This document shows positions 45,223-54,174 of a stretch of 64,000 nucleotides of DNA, piece after piece. Where the stretch lies: the NCBI RefSeq assembly GCF_006439015.1, contig NZ_RCZG01000004.1, positions 186,001 to 250,000 of the forward strand. The letters are read 5' to 3'. The translations under genes were made by a program, and so were the position numbers. The notes under the pieces are model-generated. The model was not told where the DNA came from, made no database searches, and saw only the letters and a program-made list of their open reading frames with translations. This stretch comes from Mycolicibacterium hodleri (GTDB taxonomy: Bacteria > Actinomycetota > Actinomycetes > Mycobacteriales > Mycobacteriaceae). Positions within the stretch are counted from its first letter, which is position 1. Each line of letters starts with the position of its first letter.

Positions 45223-46368
45223 CTAGATGTCTCCGGAGTGATCCAGATCGTCGAGGATGGTTAGCGCCGGGTTGACGGTGCAGCGTGCGGCGTTGCCGCC
45301 GGCGCGGTGGGCGTCGTGTCTGGCTTGATCGGCCAGGTGCAGCAGTTCGTCGAGTACGTCGTTGACCGGATGGGCGGTTAGCGGGGCCAGCGGGGTGCTG
45401 ACGGCGCCGATGCTGGCGCTGAGTTGGGCGGGGCGGTCGGTGAGCGTGCCGCGGAGGCGTTCGAGCATGACGCTGGGGTTGGCGGTGGTGAAGAGTTCGG
45501 CGATGAGGAAGTTGCCATCGCCGCGGTAGGCCAGCACGGTGTCGCGGCGCACGGCGGCCCGCAGTTGGCGGGCCGCGGTGATGATGGCGCGTTCGGCGCG
45601 GGCGTCCTGGCCCAGGCTCATCAGCAGCCCATGGGTGTCCACGCCGATCACCGCGACGACCAGATGCCGGTCGTGGCTGCGGTCGCGGGCACCGAGCAGG
45701 GTGGTCATCCGTTCGTCGAAGGCCGTCCGGTTGAGCAGACCGGTCACCGGGTCGGTCAGCGCCGAGGACACCTTGGCGTCGGTCAGGGTCACCACCAGCG
45801 ACCAGGCGAACCCGGCGAAGACGTTGACCAGCACGACCAGTGGTACGACTGCAGCAGCCAGGAGCGGGTCCGCTGCAGCCAGGCGCCAGGTAGCTACGGC
45901 CAGCGTGGCCGCCGCGACTGCCCAGGTGCAGGCCAGCAGTAGGCGGGTGTGGAACAACGCGGTGAACCCCGCCGGGCCAGCGAAGGCCATCACGCCCAGG
46001 GCTGCCACCAGCGGGTCGGGGATCACCGCCACTGCGGCGGCCACACATACCGTAGCCGTCACCGCACTTGCGCGTGATTGCCTGCGGGTCGGCCAGCACC
46101 GCGTCGCCCAGATGACGGCGATGACGCTGGTGCACAAGGTGATTGCCGCGGTCACAGCGACACGCGCTGTCGCGTGGGAGTCAGGTTGATCGCTGACCAA
46201 GAGCAGGGGGATGACCCCGAGCAGGAATGCAGTCGCCGCGATCAAGCGACAGGTTGGCCGCTCGAGATGGTGGGCTGCCACGAGTGAGGTCAGCCAGTGG
46301 TAGTGATCCTCACTCAATGCCGTCTGCGCGCGCACTGACCCATCATGCGCGTTCTTGAGAGCCAACAC
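45223..46368 (-). CDS. Membrane protein with degenerate GGDEF domain
   Basis: A 381-residue protein with about six transmembrane helices between residues 41 and 197 and a C-terminal GGDEF-fold domain starting at DPVTGLLNRTAFDERM (206-221). The signature loop is YRGDGNFLI (281-289) instead of RxGGDEFx, so the catalytic Glu and at least one Gly are changed; diguanylate cyclase activity is doubtful. SASIGAVS near 335 is the normal late-domain motif. It may be a non-catalytic sensor or an enzyme of altered function. The start is GTG at 46368; a TTG follows immediately. Confidence 0.75.
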   Translation of the reverse strand: MLALKNAHDGSVRAQTALSEDHYHWLTSLVAAHHLERPTCRLIAATAFLLGVIPLLLVSDQPDSHATARVAVTAAITLCTSVIAVIWATRCWPTRRQSRASAVTATVCVAAAVAVIPDPLVAALGVMAFAGPAGFTALFHTRLLLACTWAVAAATLAVATWRLAAADPLLAAAVVPLVVLVNVFAGFAWSLVVTLTDAKVSSALTDPVTGLLNRTAFDERMTTLLGARDRSHDRHLVVAVIGVDTHGLLMSLGQDARAERAIITAARQLRAAVRRDTVLAYRGDGNFLIAELFTTANPSVMLERLRGTLTDRPAQLSASIGAVSTPLAPLTAHPVNDVLDELLHLADQARHDAHRAGGNAARCTVNPALTILDDLDHSGDI

Positions 46369-46745
46369 GGGCCAACGGGTAGTCCCAACTCGTTTGCTTC
46401 AAGCTCCTAGGGCACGTCTTCGGGAAAACAGTCGAGATTGCGGTTGCACGGTGCGCAAGGGCCACCGCGGGGCTCCTTGTGCGTCGGTCACGATCCGCGC
46501 CGATCAGGGCCGCGATGATGTCCGCGACGGCGCGGCCGAATATCGGCGATAACGTTGGTTGACCCTGTCTCGTGCACGATGTAGCCAACCAACACATAGA
46601 AGCCTGCTACCACCATAAAGGCGACCAGGACGATGACGACGGCGGTAGCCAGGGGTGGGGTTGCGAACGGGCCAAACGCTGGTTGGACGATCTTGACAGT
46701 TCATGGGTTGCGCGACGTCCTTCGTTCCGCGCCGGAAGGAACGTC
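46369..46745. other. Intergenic region, no gene supported
   Basis: About 380 bp between the divergent GGDEF gene and the broken GAF gene. Short frames on both strands have no motif. The upstream promoter elements of both genes should be here; I cannot single them out. Confidence 0.35.
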
Positions 46746-47065
46746 ATGCCCAGGCGCGAGTTTGATGATGCGCTGCGTGCGGCGCGGGTGGAGTTGACGA
46801 CTCCCTTCGTCGCTGACATTGATCTCGAAGGGGTTCTCGCAGGGGTACTGCCGCGGCGGTCGAATTAGTCACCGGCGTGGACTACGCGGACGTGATGTTG
46901 GTTGAGGACGGTGGTTTTCGGTCTGTGACGCCGACCGCGCCGCTGGTCGCCGACCTCGATGCCGCGCAGCTGCGGTTTCAAGAGGGTCCATGTCTGCAGG
47001 CCGCGGTCAACGACTCGGCGATCCGGTGTCCGGATCTGCGCGAGGATTCGCGGAGGTCCTCGTAG
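46746..47065 (+). pseudogene. Truncated, frameshifted GAF-domain (ANTAR-type) sensor gene
   Basis: ATG at 46746 opens MPRREFDDALRAARVELTTP, DIDLEGVLAGVL; a one-base change near 46850 shifts the frame, after which it continues AAAVELVTGVDYADVMLVED, GFRSVTPTAPLVADLDAAQ and RFQEGPCLQAAVNDSAIRC. This is the N-terminal GAF part of mycobacterial GAF-ANTAR regulators. The gene ends after about 105 codons, so the second half of GAF and the RNA-binding ANTAR domain are missing. It is clearly non-functional. Confidence 0.8.
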
Positions 47066-47150
47066 AAAAGCTCAACGGGGTTGGCGGGGTCTCGGGAGAG
47101 CGCCCGCCCACTTCGCTTTCGCATGATCCATTCCTACCGCCAACGCCAAG

Positions 47151-47184
47151 CGGGGCCTGACACCGCATGCGATGTCAGGCCCCG
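47151..47184. terminator. Hairpin terminator beyond the Gly-rich protein gene
   Basis: CGGGGCCTGACA (47151-47162) pairs perfectly with TGTCAGGCCCCG (47173-47184) around a ten-base loop that itself contains CGCATGCG. It lies 21 bp past the stop of the minus-strand Gly-rich protein gene. Confidence 0.82.
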
Positions 47185-47205
47185 CCATGGTGTACGGGCT
47201 GAGTG

Positions 47206-47694
47206 TTAGCCGCCGGTCCCGACGCATACGCCGCCCGCGCACGCTCCGGTGCCATTGGGCCCGGCACCTGCGCTGGCTCCCGGGACCCCCGCCGTGGCGC
47301 CGCCGGGTCCTGCACCAGCGCCGCCGCCGGGCACGCTCGCCGTCGCCCCGCCGGGTCCTGCACCAGCTCCGGTGCCACCCGGCACCTGGGCCGTTGCCCC
47401 ACCCGGTCCGGCGCCAGCCCCGGTGCCGCCCGGCACGCTCTCCGTCGCCCCACCCGGTCCGGTGCCTGCGCCAGGAGCGCCCGTATCGGTCCCGGACGGG
47501 CCAGGCGCCATCGTGGTCTCGGTGGCGGGTGCAGTGGTGGTGGTCGTCGTCGCGCTGGTTGTCGACGTCGTGCTGCTCGTCGAATCAGTGCCGCTGTCGC
47601 TGCCACCACAGGCCACGGTGAGGGTTCCTGCGGCACACGCGGCGGCGATGCCTGCAGCGACGCGGAAACGAATGGAAGTGCGGTCAGCGATCAT
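47206..47694 (-). CDS. Exported Thr/Ser- and Gly-rich repeat protein, possible lipoprotein
   Basis: A 162-residue exported protein. The signal region ends LTVACGGSDSG (Cys29), a lipobox-like site with Thr at -3, so lipidation is likely but not certain. Residues 35-62 are almost all Ser/Thr. Residues 78-146 are four imperfect copies of a 16-17-residue unit, G-GPGGAT-x-VPGGTGA. The protein ends CAGGVC, a possible disulfide. The repeat is a probable cell-wall spacer. The repeat array makes long shadow ORFs on the other strand. Function unknown. Confidence 0.7.
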   Translation of the reverse strand: MIADRTSIRFRVAAGIAAACAAGTLTVACGGSDSGTDSTSSTTSTTSATTTTTTAPATETTMAPGPSGTDTGAPGAGTGPGGATESVPGGTGAGAGPGGATAQVPGGTGAGAGPGGATASVPGGGAGAGPGGATAGVPGASAGAGPNGTGACAGGVCVGTGG

Positions 47695-47790
47695 GACTGA
47701 ACTCGATTCTGTGTTGTGGGTTTCTCCCCAGTGAGGACCTGAATGCGCATTTACCCGCCCATGACCGATGTCAATCCGCGGGTTCGAAGA

Positions 47791-48393
47791 TCAGCTCGAA
47801 ACCGTCGGCGTGAACGGCGTGAGCCAATCGGTCTTCGGCCACCCCTCGAGCCCCGCCAACAGCTCGTACATCGTCGCGCCGTCGATGCTCTCCCGGATGA
47901 GGTCGCCGTGTCCGGCGTGCCGGGCCAGCTCCTCGATCATGTGGAACACCACCCACCGCACCGACCACGCCGCGACGTCCTTGGGGAACCACGGCGCATC
48001 GCCCGGCACCGGCACCGCCGCGTCGAGATCGGCGGACTCCACCAGCCGTAGTGTCTCGACGTTCTGTGCCGAGAACCGCTCGAGCACCGACGCGAGCGTC
48101 TCGTCGGGCCCCATCGTGAACTCGTCGGCGTACTCCGCCTGACGCTCCTCCTGGGAACGCTCGTCGGCCGGCGGTGCCTCGGGGGCCGAGGCCACCCGCT
48201 GCATCCACGCCCGCTGCACCCCGGTCGCGTGCTTGATGAGCGCCCCGATCGACAGCGCGCTGACCGTCGGCGTGGCGCGCGCCTCGGCGTCGGTCAGCCC
48301 GAAGGCGAGGGCATGAAAGGCGTACTGCTGCTGAAACAGGTAGTCGCGCAACGCTTGACGCTCGTCGACGACCGGAGGGGGCATGGCGGGCAT
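47791..48393 (-). CDS. DinB/DUF664-family protein
   Basis: A 200-residue helical protein of the DinB-like four-helix superfamily (mycothiol-dependent or metal-binding hydrolases). ERQALRDYLFQQQYAFHALA begins helix 1; IGALIKHATGVQRAWMQRV supplies the first conserved His; VFHMIEELARHAGHGDLIRE carries the HxxxH pair that with the first His forms a metal site. ATG at 48393 has GAAGGAG seven bases upstream, inside the end of the preceding gene; the frame is open to 48456. It is the second gene of a pair controlled by the divergent WYL regulator. Confidence 0.82.
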   Translation of the reverse strand: MPAMPPPVVDERQALRDYLFQQQYAFHALAFGLTDAEARATPTVSALSIGALIKHATGVQRAWMQRVASAPEAPPADERSQEERQAEYADEFTMGPDETLASVLERFSAQNVETLRLVESADLDAAVPVPGDAPWFPKDVAAWSVRWVVFHMIEELARHAGHGDLIRESIDGATMYELLAGLEGWPKTDWLTPFTPTVSS

Positions 48394-48394
48394 T

Positions 48395-48925
48395 TCAGTT
48401 CTCCTTCGTGGTGGTGTTGCGGGCGTACAGATCTCGGAGCACGGCGATTTCGGCACCGTGGTGAATGACTTCGCGGTTGATGTGCAGGACCAAGGCGAGC
48501 ATCGGCTTATCCGCCCATGGACCCTCGGCAGCGCCGATCGGCTGATCCAGTTCGGCGTCCGTCAGCGTGCGGACGCCGCTCATCCACCCTTCGTAGGCGT
48601 CGTCGAGTTGGCGCAGCGCGGTCGCGGCGTCGGTCGCGTAGGGCCACGTCTCGTAGGCCGCGGGCGGTCCGCCGAAGTGCGAGTGGGCCCGCACCGCCAG
48701 CACGCCGACGATGACGTGGGCGAGCCGCCACGCGATCGTCGTGACGGGCTCGGGCTGCGGCGGCGGGAACGCGAAGTCGATACCTCCGTCGCGATGCACC
48801 GTCCAGCAGTCCGGCACCGGCTCCCAGAAGTACTCGTCGTCGGTGAGGCCGTCGAGCCGAGGGCGCAACTGGTGTTGCCAGTGCCAATCCAGTTGCTCGG
48901 CCAGGTGGGCGGTGAGGCTGCTCAT
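48395..48925 (-). CDS. DinB-family protein
   Basis: A 176-residue DinB-like protein: HLAEQLDWHWQHQLRPRLDGL, EPVPDCWTVHRD, ITHWRL-like TIAWRLAHVIVGVLAVR with the first metal-site His, and LALVLHINREVIHHGAEIAVL with HxxxH. These proteins often act as thiol- or mycothiol-dependent enzymes. ATG at 48925 is preferred; the extension to 48988 would overlap the operator. It is immediately followed by the DUF664 gene. It faces the WYL-domain regulator over 61 bp. Confidence 0.8.
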   Translation of the reverse strand: MSSLTAHLAEQLDWHWQHQLRPRLDGLTDDEYFWEPVPDCWTVHRDGGIDFAFPPPQPEPVTTIAWRLAHVIVGVLAVRAHSHFGGPPAAYETWPYATDAATALRQLDDAYEGWMSGVRTLTDAELDQPIGAAEGPWADKPMLALVLHINREVIHHGAEIAVLRDLYARNTTTKEN

Positions 48926-48945
48926 GGAAGAAGCCTCGCATTCGG

Positions 48946-48966
48946 TTAGGACAGTTTCTGTCCTAA
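48946..48966. promoter_or_regulatory. Palindromic operator between DinB pair and WYL regulator
   Basis: TTAGGACAG (48946-48954), a three-base TTT centre and CTGTCCTAA (48958-48966) make a perfect 9-bp inverted repeat in the 61-bp divergent spacer. It lies 20 bases from each start codon, where a regulator would block both promoters. Most likely the site of the adjacent HTH-WYL protein. Confidence 0.82.
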
Positions 48967-48986
48967 GAGTGCGGCAGACTCGTGGC

Positions 48987-49940
48987 ATGTCCGAAACGAC
49001 CAGTCGCGTGCTGCAACTCCTCGGCCTGCTGCAGTCCCGCCGGGTGTGGAGCGGCGATGATCTCGCCGACCGGCTCGGCGTGACGGGGCGCAGTGTGCGG
49101 CGTGACGTCGAACGCCTCCGCGACCTCGGCTATCCGGTCCACGCCAGCAAGGGGCACGGCGGCGGCTACCAGCTGGGAGCGGGCGCGGCCCTGCCGCCGC
49201 TGCTGCTCGACCCGGAGGAGGCCGTCGCGATGGCCGTGTGTCTGAGGGTGGCGGCGGGTGGCAGCGTGGCAGGCGTCGGAGAGTCCGCGCTGCGTGCGCT
49301 CTCCAAGCTCGACCAGGTGATGCCGTCGCGGCTGCGCGCGCAGGTCGCCGCCATTCACGACGCGACGACGACGTTGACGTCCGGCCAGTCCGACGAACTG
49401 GTCGAGCCCGACGTGCTGATGACCCTGGCGCGGGCGACCCGAGACCACGAACACGTCAGCGCGGGCTACGTCGACCGCAGCGGCAACACCACCGACCGCC
49501 GACTGGAGCCCTACCAGTTGGTGACGACGGGCCGACGATGGTACCTCCTCTGCTTCGACCGGGACCGCGACGACTGGCGCAGCCTGCGCCTGGACCGGAT
49601 GACCGACGTCATGGCACGGGGGACCACGTTCACACCGCGCGAGGCGCCCGACGCGGCCAGCTACGTACGGCGCGCCATCACCGCTTCGCCGTACCGCTAC
49701 GTCGCACGGGTTCGGTACCAGGCGTCGAAGGAAGCTGTGGCCCAATCATTTTCGAGTGCGTCCGCCGAGATCGACGCGGATGGACCGGAGGCGTGCATCG
49801 TCACCGCGGGGGCCGACGACCCCGAAGGCATGGTGCCCTGGCTGGCGCTGCCCGGCGTCGAGTTCGAGGTGCTCGAGCCGCCGGAGGTCATCGCCGCCGT
49901 GCGGGACGTGGCCGAACGCTTCCTGCGCGCGGCCCGCTGA
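48987..49940 (+). CDS. HTH-WYL-domain transcriptional regulator (YafY/PafC-like)
   Basis: A 317-residue regulator. The N-terminal winged HTH (about 1-60) includes RRVWSGDDLADRLGVTGRSVRRDVERLRDLGYPV. The middle WYL domain (about 140-210) has RRLEPYQLVTTGRRWYLLCFDRDR, with the canonical Tyr/Leu/Arg ligand cleft; a WCX-like C-terminal domain follows. Such proteins sense small molecules or nucleic acids. A perfect palindrome in its own divergent promoter suggests autorepression and control of the two DinB genes. The ATG at 48987 is set by family start; the frame is open far upstream. Confidence 0.88.
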   Translation: MSETTSRVLQLLGLLQSRRVWSGDDLADRLGVTGRSVRRDVERLRDLGYPVHASKGHGGGYQLGAGAALPPLLLDPEEAVAMAVCLRVAAGGSVAGVGESALRALSKLDQVMPSRLRAQVAAIHDATTTLTSGQSDELVEPDVLMTLARATRDHEHVSAGYVDRSGNTTDRRLEPYQLVTTGRRWYLLCFDRDRDDWRSLRLDRMTDVMARGTTFTPREAPDAASYVRRAITASPYRYVARVRYQASKEAVAQSFSSASAEIDADGPEACIVTAGADDPEGMVPWLALPGVEFEVLEPPEVIAAVRDVAERFLRAAR

Positions 49941-50046
49941 CGCCCCGCTTTCCCGCGAGCAGACGCAAACGTGCCCGACACGCCGCTGAAAACGGACCCT
50001 TTGCGTCTGCTCACGGGGAGGTGGGGTCCGCACGTAGGGTGGCCAG

Positions 50047-53000
50047 ATGCACGTCACCTCGGTGGAGTCGACGGAGCTGTTCACCGGCCCGGTTGACCAC
50101 CCTCTCCAAGTGGTGCGGGTGTCCTACCGATTCGCCTCCCATCCGACGCCGGTGCGCGTCGAGGGGCCCGGACTGCAGACGGTCGGCGACGTGACTGCCC
50201 TGCCCCGCGGGCGCGTCGTCGAAGTGCCGGTGCGAGTGACCGACCCGGTGGTCGGTGAGCGGCGCCGGGCGGAGCTGGTCGCCGGGCGTACCGTCACCGA
50301 GTTCGACTTCACGGTGGCCGAACCCGGCTGGACCATGCACATGGTCAGCCACTTCCACTACGACCCCGTCTGGTGGAACACCCAGGCCGCCTATACCAGC
50401 GTCTGGACCGAGGACCCGCCCGGCCGCTGCCGACAGACCAACGGCTTCGAACTGGTCAACGCTCACCTCGAAATGGCAAGGCGTGAGCCCGAGTACAAGT
50501 TCGTGCTCGCCGAGGTCGACTACCTGAAGCCCTACTGGGACACCAACCCCGAGGATCGCGAGGACCTGCGTCGGCTGATCGCCCTCGGTCGCGTGGAGGT
50601 GATGGGCGGCACCTACAACGAGCCAAACACCAACCTGACCAGCCCCGAGACGGCGATCCGGAACTTCGTGCACGGCATCGGTTTTCAACGCGACGTGATG
50701 GGTGCCGACCCGGCGACCGCGTGGCAGCTCGATGTCTTCGGCCACGACCCGCAGTTCCCGGGGATGGCCGCCGACGCGGGGCTGACGTCGAGCTCGTGGG
50801 CGCGTGGGCCCTACCACCAGTGGGGCCCGATGGCCGGTGACGGTGACCCCGAGCGGATGCAGTTCGCCAGCGAGTTCGAGTGGATGGCGCCCTCTGGCCG
50901 TGGCCTGCTGACCCACTACATGCCCGCGCACTACGCAGCGGGCTGGTGGATGGATTCCTCGACCTCGCTCGAACACGCCGAACATGCCACCTACGAACTG
51001 TTCTCGAAGATGAAGAAGGTCGCGCTGACCCGCAACGTGTTGCTGCCGGTCGGCACCGACTACACGCCGCCTAACAAGTGGGTCACCGAGATCCACCGCG
51101 ACTGGAATGCGCGCTACACCTGGCCCCGGTTCGTGTGCGCGCTGCCGAGTGAGTTCTTCGCTGCGGTGCGCGCCGAACTCGACGAGCGCGGCACGGTGGC
51201 GTCGCCCCAGACGCGCGACATGAACCCCATCTACACCGGCAAGGACGTGTCGTACATCGACACCAAGCAGGCCAACCGGGCCGCCGAGAACGCGGTACTG
51301 CAGGCCGAACGCTTCGCCGTCTTCGCCGGCCTGCTCTCTGGCGCAACGTATCCGGAGGCCGCGCTGGCCAAGGCGTGGGTGCAACTGGCCTACGGCGCGC
51401 ACCACGACGCCATCACCGGCTCGGAGTCCGATCAGGTGTACCTCGATTTGCTAACCAGCTGGCGCGACGCGTGGCAGCTCGGCACCGAGGCGCGTGACAC
51501 CGCGCTCCGCTTGCTGTCGACGGCGGTCGACGGTTCCGCCGTCGTATGGAACCCGCTGGCGCACAACCGGACAGACGTCGTGACGATGCACTTCGAGACG
51601 CCGTTCGACGGCACCGTGATCGATCCCGACGGCGCGCCCGTGCCTCTGCTCAGCGAGCACGACGGGCACTCGATCACCTGGCTCGCCCGCGACGTCCCGT
51701 CGCTGGGCTGGCGGTCCTACCGATTCGTGCCTGGTGTCGCGGCCACGGGGTGGGAGCCATTGCCGGGGGACGGAATCGGCAACGAGTACTACCGACTGCG
51801 CGTCGACGCGGGCCGTGGCGGCGGGGTGTCCTCGCTGATGGTCGATGGCCGCGAACAGATCTCGGCCGGTCGCATCGGCAACGAACTCGCCGTCTACGAC
51901 GAGTATTCGGCCCACCCGAAGGCGGGGGAGGGGCCGTGGCACCTCCTGCCCAAGGGTCCGGTCAGCACCTCGGCGGGCGCCCGCGCCACCTCTATGCAGT
52001 GCTACCGCAGCGCGTTGGGTGAGCGAGTCGTCGTCACCGGGCGCATCCAGAATCTGCTGAGCTACACCCAGACCCTCGTGCTGTGGAACGGCGTCGACCG
52101 GGTGGACTGCCGCACGACGATAAACGAGTTCACCGGCGAGGACCGGATGCTGCGGCTGCGGTGGCCCTGCCCGGTGCCCGGCGCCATGCCCGTGAGCGAG
52201 GTGGGCGATGCGGTGATCGGCCGCGGCTTCGGCCTCACCCACGATCGCGGCTCGACGAAATCGGTTGACGCGGATAAGTTTCCGTCGACCCTGGACAACC
52301 CTGCCTACGGGTGGTTCGGGCTGTCGTCGATGGTGCGGGTGCGGTTCTCCGGAGGGCAGGGCGTGCGGGCGATCTCGGTGGCCGAAGTGGTGTCACCCGG
52401 TGGGGAGGCCGACCCGTCAGTCCGCGATCTGATGGTCGCTCTCGCGCGGGCCGGCGTCACGGCGACCTGCAGCAGCGCTTCGTCGGCGCGCTACGGCGAT
52501 CTGAGCGTCGACTCAAACCTGCCCGACGTGCGCATCTCCGTCGGTGGGCCCGACGTCAACGCCTTCACCGCGGCGGTCCTGGGCGAGGATGCCAATCCCG
52601 CTGAGCGCACGTGGGTTCCGGCGGCTCGACCGTTGAAGGACGTCTGGGTCCCCGGGGCCGACCTGCGCGGCGTCCACGCGCTGCCGGTGCTGGTCATCGA
52701 TGGCGTAGCGGCGTTGGCATCTCTGATCGATGACCTCGCCGACGCCGAGATCGTCGTCGACCAGGAGGCGCCCGCGGACCTGGAGGACTTCGAACCCCGC
52801 ACCGTTGCGGTGTTCAACCGCGGCGTGCCGAGCTTTGCCGTCGACGCCGATGGGACCCTGCACACATCGCTCATGCGGTCGTGCACCGGCTGGCCATCGG
52901 GCACCTGGATCGACCCACCGCGGCGCACCGCCCCCGACGGATCCAACTTCCAGCTGCAGCACTGGACCCACACCTTCGACTACGCCATCGCCTGCGGTGG

Positions 53001-54174
53001 TGGGGACTGGCGCGACGCCGACATCCCCTCGCGCAGCGCGGAGTTCAATCAACCGCTCCTCGTCGCCTCCGCCGATCACGATCCCACCTCCGGTGGACTG
53101 CCGTCGTGGGGGTCGCTGCTCGAGGTCGAACCGGCCCGCGCCGTCGCCCTCGGCGCGCTGAAGGTCATCGGCAACCCGACCGCCGGCGGCAGTGGTCGAC
53201 GTGCCGACCCGAATGACGGCATTGCGCTGCGGCTCGTCGAAACACGAGGCAGGACAGCTGAAGTCGCCATTCACTCGGGCCTGCGCAACGTCATGGCACC
53301 GCAGCGACTCGACCTGCTCGAGCAGCCGCTCCCAGAGCACCGTGGCGGCCTGAGCCTGCACGGCTACGAGATCGCCACGTTCGGCGTCCAACTGAACCTG
53401 CCCCGGGTGCTCGAAGCCGATGACACCACGCTCGCACCCGACGCCGAACCGGCGCAACCGCTCTACGCCAGGTACTGGTTGCACAATCGCGGCCCCGCCC
53501 CGCTCGGCGGACTGCCCGCGGTCGCACACCTGCACCCTCATCAGCTGGCCGTCGACGCCGATGCGCCCGTGCAACTGCAACTCACCGCCGTCAGTGACGT
53601 CACCGACGTGCCACTGCACGGCAAGGTGCGCCTGATCTGCCCGCCCGGATGGACGGTCGAGATGGACGAACTTCCGTTCATGCTGCCGCCCGGTGACTTC
53701 CTGGAGTCGATCGTCGACGTGACGATGCCGCCGGGCACCGTGCCGGGCCTCTATCCGCTGCGCGCCGAACTCGGCATCACCGGCAGCGCCCTTCCGGCGT
53801 CGTGGCGTCAGGTCGTCGAGGACGTGTGCGTCATCGCCGTGGGAGCCACCGATGACCGGGTGCTCAGGCTGATCAGCGACCCCGAACCCGTTGAGGTGGA
53901 CGCGGGGCGGACCGCGACCATCAGCGTCACCGTCGGCACCGACGCATACGCCGACCTCGCCGTCGAGGCGCACCTGATCAGCCCGTGGGGGACCTGGGAC
54001 TGGATGGGGCGCAACATCATCGGCGCCGATCTTGCTGCCCGCGGAACGGTCGAACTGGAGTTCGACGTCGCCCCGCCCGCGTGGCTGGAGCCTGGCGAGT
54101 GGTGGGCGCTGATTCGCGTCGCGTGCGCGGGCGACCTGCTCTACTCACCCGCGGTCAGGGTGGTGGTCCGATGA
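50047..54174 (+). CDS. GH38 alpha-mannosidase (Rv0648-like)
   Basis: A 1375-residue GH38 enzyme with no signal peptide. A small N-terminal domain (1-95) precedes the catalytic barrel: VSHFHYDPVWW with zinc ligands H104 and D106, the nucleophile D229 in AWQLDVFGHDPQFPG, and YGAHHDAITGS with another zinc His. The remainder is beta-sandwich domains; the last 250 residues contain additional Ig/NPCBM-like regions, which makes it longer than the roughly 1215-residue M. tuberculosis protein. It hydrolyses alpha-mannosides in the cytosol. The stop overlaps the next ATG (ATGA), heading a three-gene operon with the FabD2-like protein and a ROK kinase. The last would phosphorylate the released sugar. 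Confidence 0.93.
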   Translation: MHVTSVESTELFTGPVDHPLQVVRVSYRFASHPTPVRVEGPGLQTVGDVTALPRGRVVEVPVRVTDPVVGERRRAELVAGRTVTEFDFTVAEPGWTMHMVSHFHYDPVWWNTQAAYTSVWTEDPPGRCRQTNGFELVNAHLEMARREPEYKFVLAEVDYLKPYWDTNPEDREDLRRLIALGRVEVMGGTYNEPNTNLTSPETAIRNFVHGIGFQRDVMGADPATAWQLDVFGHDPQFPGMAADAGLTSSSWARGPYHQWGPMAGDGDPERMQFASEFEWMAPSGRGLLTHYMPAHYAAGWWMDSSTSLEHAEHATYELFSKMKKVALTRNVLLPVGTDYTPPNKWVTEIHRDWNARYTWPRFVCALPSEFFAAVRAELDERGTVASPQTRDMNPIYTGKDVSYIDTKQANRAAENAVLQAERFAVFAGLLSGATYPEAALAKAWVQLAYGAHHDAITGSESDQVYLDLLTSWRDAWQLGTEARDTALRLLSTAVDGSAVVWNPLAHNRTDVVTMHFETPFDGTVIDPDGAPVPLLSEHDGHSITWLARDVPSLGWRSYRFVPGVAATGWEPLPGDGIGNEYYRLRVDAGRGGGVSSLMVDGREQISAGRIGNELAVYDEYSAHPKAGEGPWHLLPKGPVSTSAGARATSMQCYRSALGERVVVTGRIQNLLSYTQTLVLWNGVDRVDCRTTINEFTGEDRMLRLRWPCPVPGAMPVSEVGDAVIGRGFGLTHDRGSTKSVDADKFPSTLDNPAYGWFGLSSMVRVRFSGGQGVRAISVAEVVSPGGEADPSVRDLMVALARAGVTATCSSASSARYGDLSVDSNLPDVRISVGGPDVNAFTAAVLGEDANPAERTWVPAARPLKDVWVPGADLRGVHALPVLVIDGVAALASLIDDLADAEIVVDQEAPADLEDFEPRTVAVFNRGVPSFAVDADGTLHTSLMRSCTGWPSGTWIDPPRRTAPDGSNFQLQHWTHTFDYAIACGGGDWRDADIPSRSAEFNQPLLVASADHDPTSGGLPSWGSLLEVEPARAVALGALKVIGNPTAGGSGRRADPNDGIALRLVETRGRTAEVAIHSGLRNVMAPQRLDLLEQPLPEHRGGLSLHGYEIATFGVQLNLPRVLEADDTTLAPDAEPAQPLYARYWLHNRGPAPLGGLPAVAHLHPHQLAVDADAPVQLQLTAVSDVTDVPLHGKVRLICPPGWTVEMDELPFMLPPGDFLESIVDVTMPPGTVPGLYPLRAELGITGSALPASWRQVVEDVCVIAVGATDDRVLRLISDPEPVEVDAGRTATISVTVGTDAYADLAVEAHLISPWGTWDWMGRNIIGADLAARGTVELEFDVAPPAWLEPGEWWALIRVACAGDLLYSPAVRVVVR

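Noticed and set aside
50011..53973. Long minus-strand open frames (464 and 486 codons) opposite the alpha-mannosidase gene
   Set aside because: They are shadows created by GC-rich codon bias; composition is Arg/His/Gly-rich without domains, while the plus strand has all GH38 motifs.
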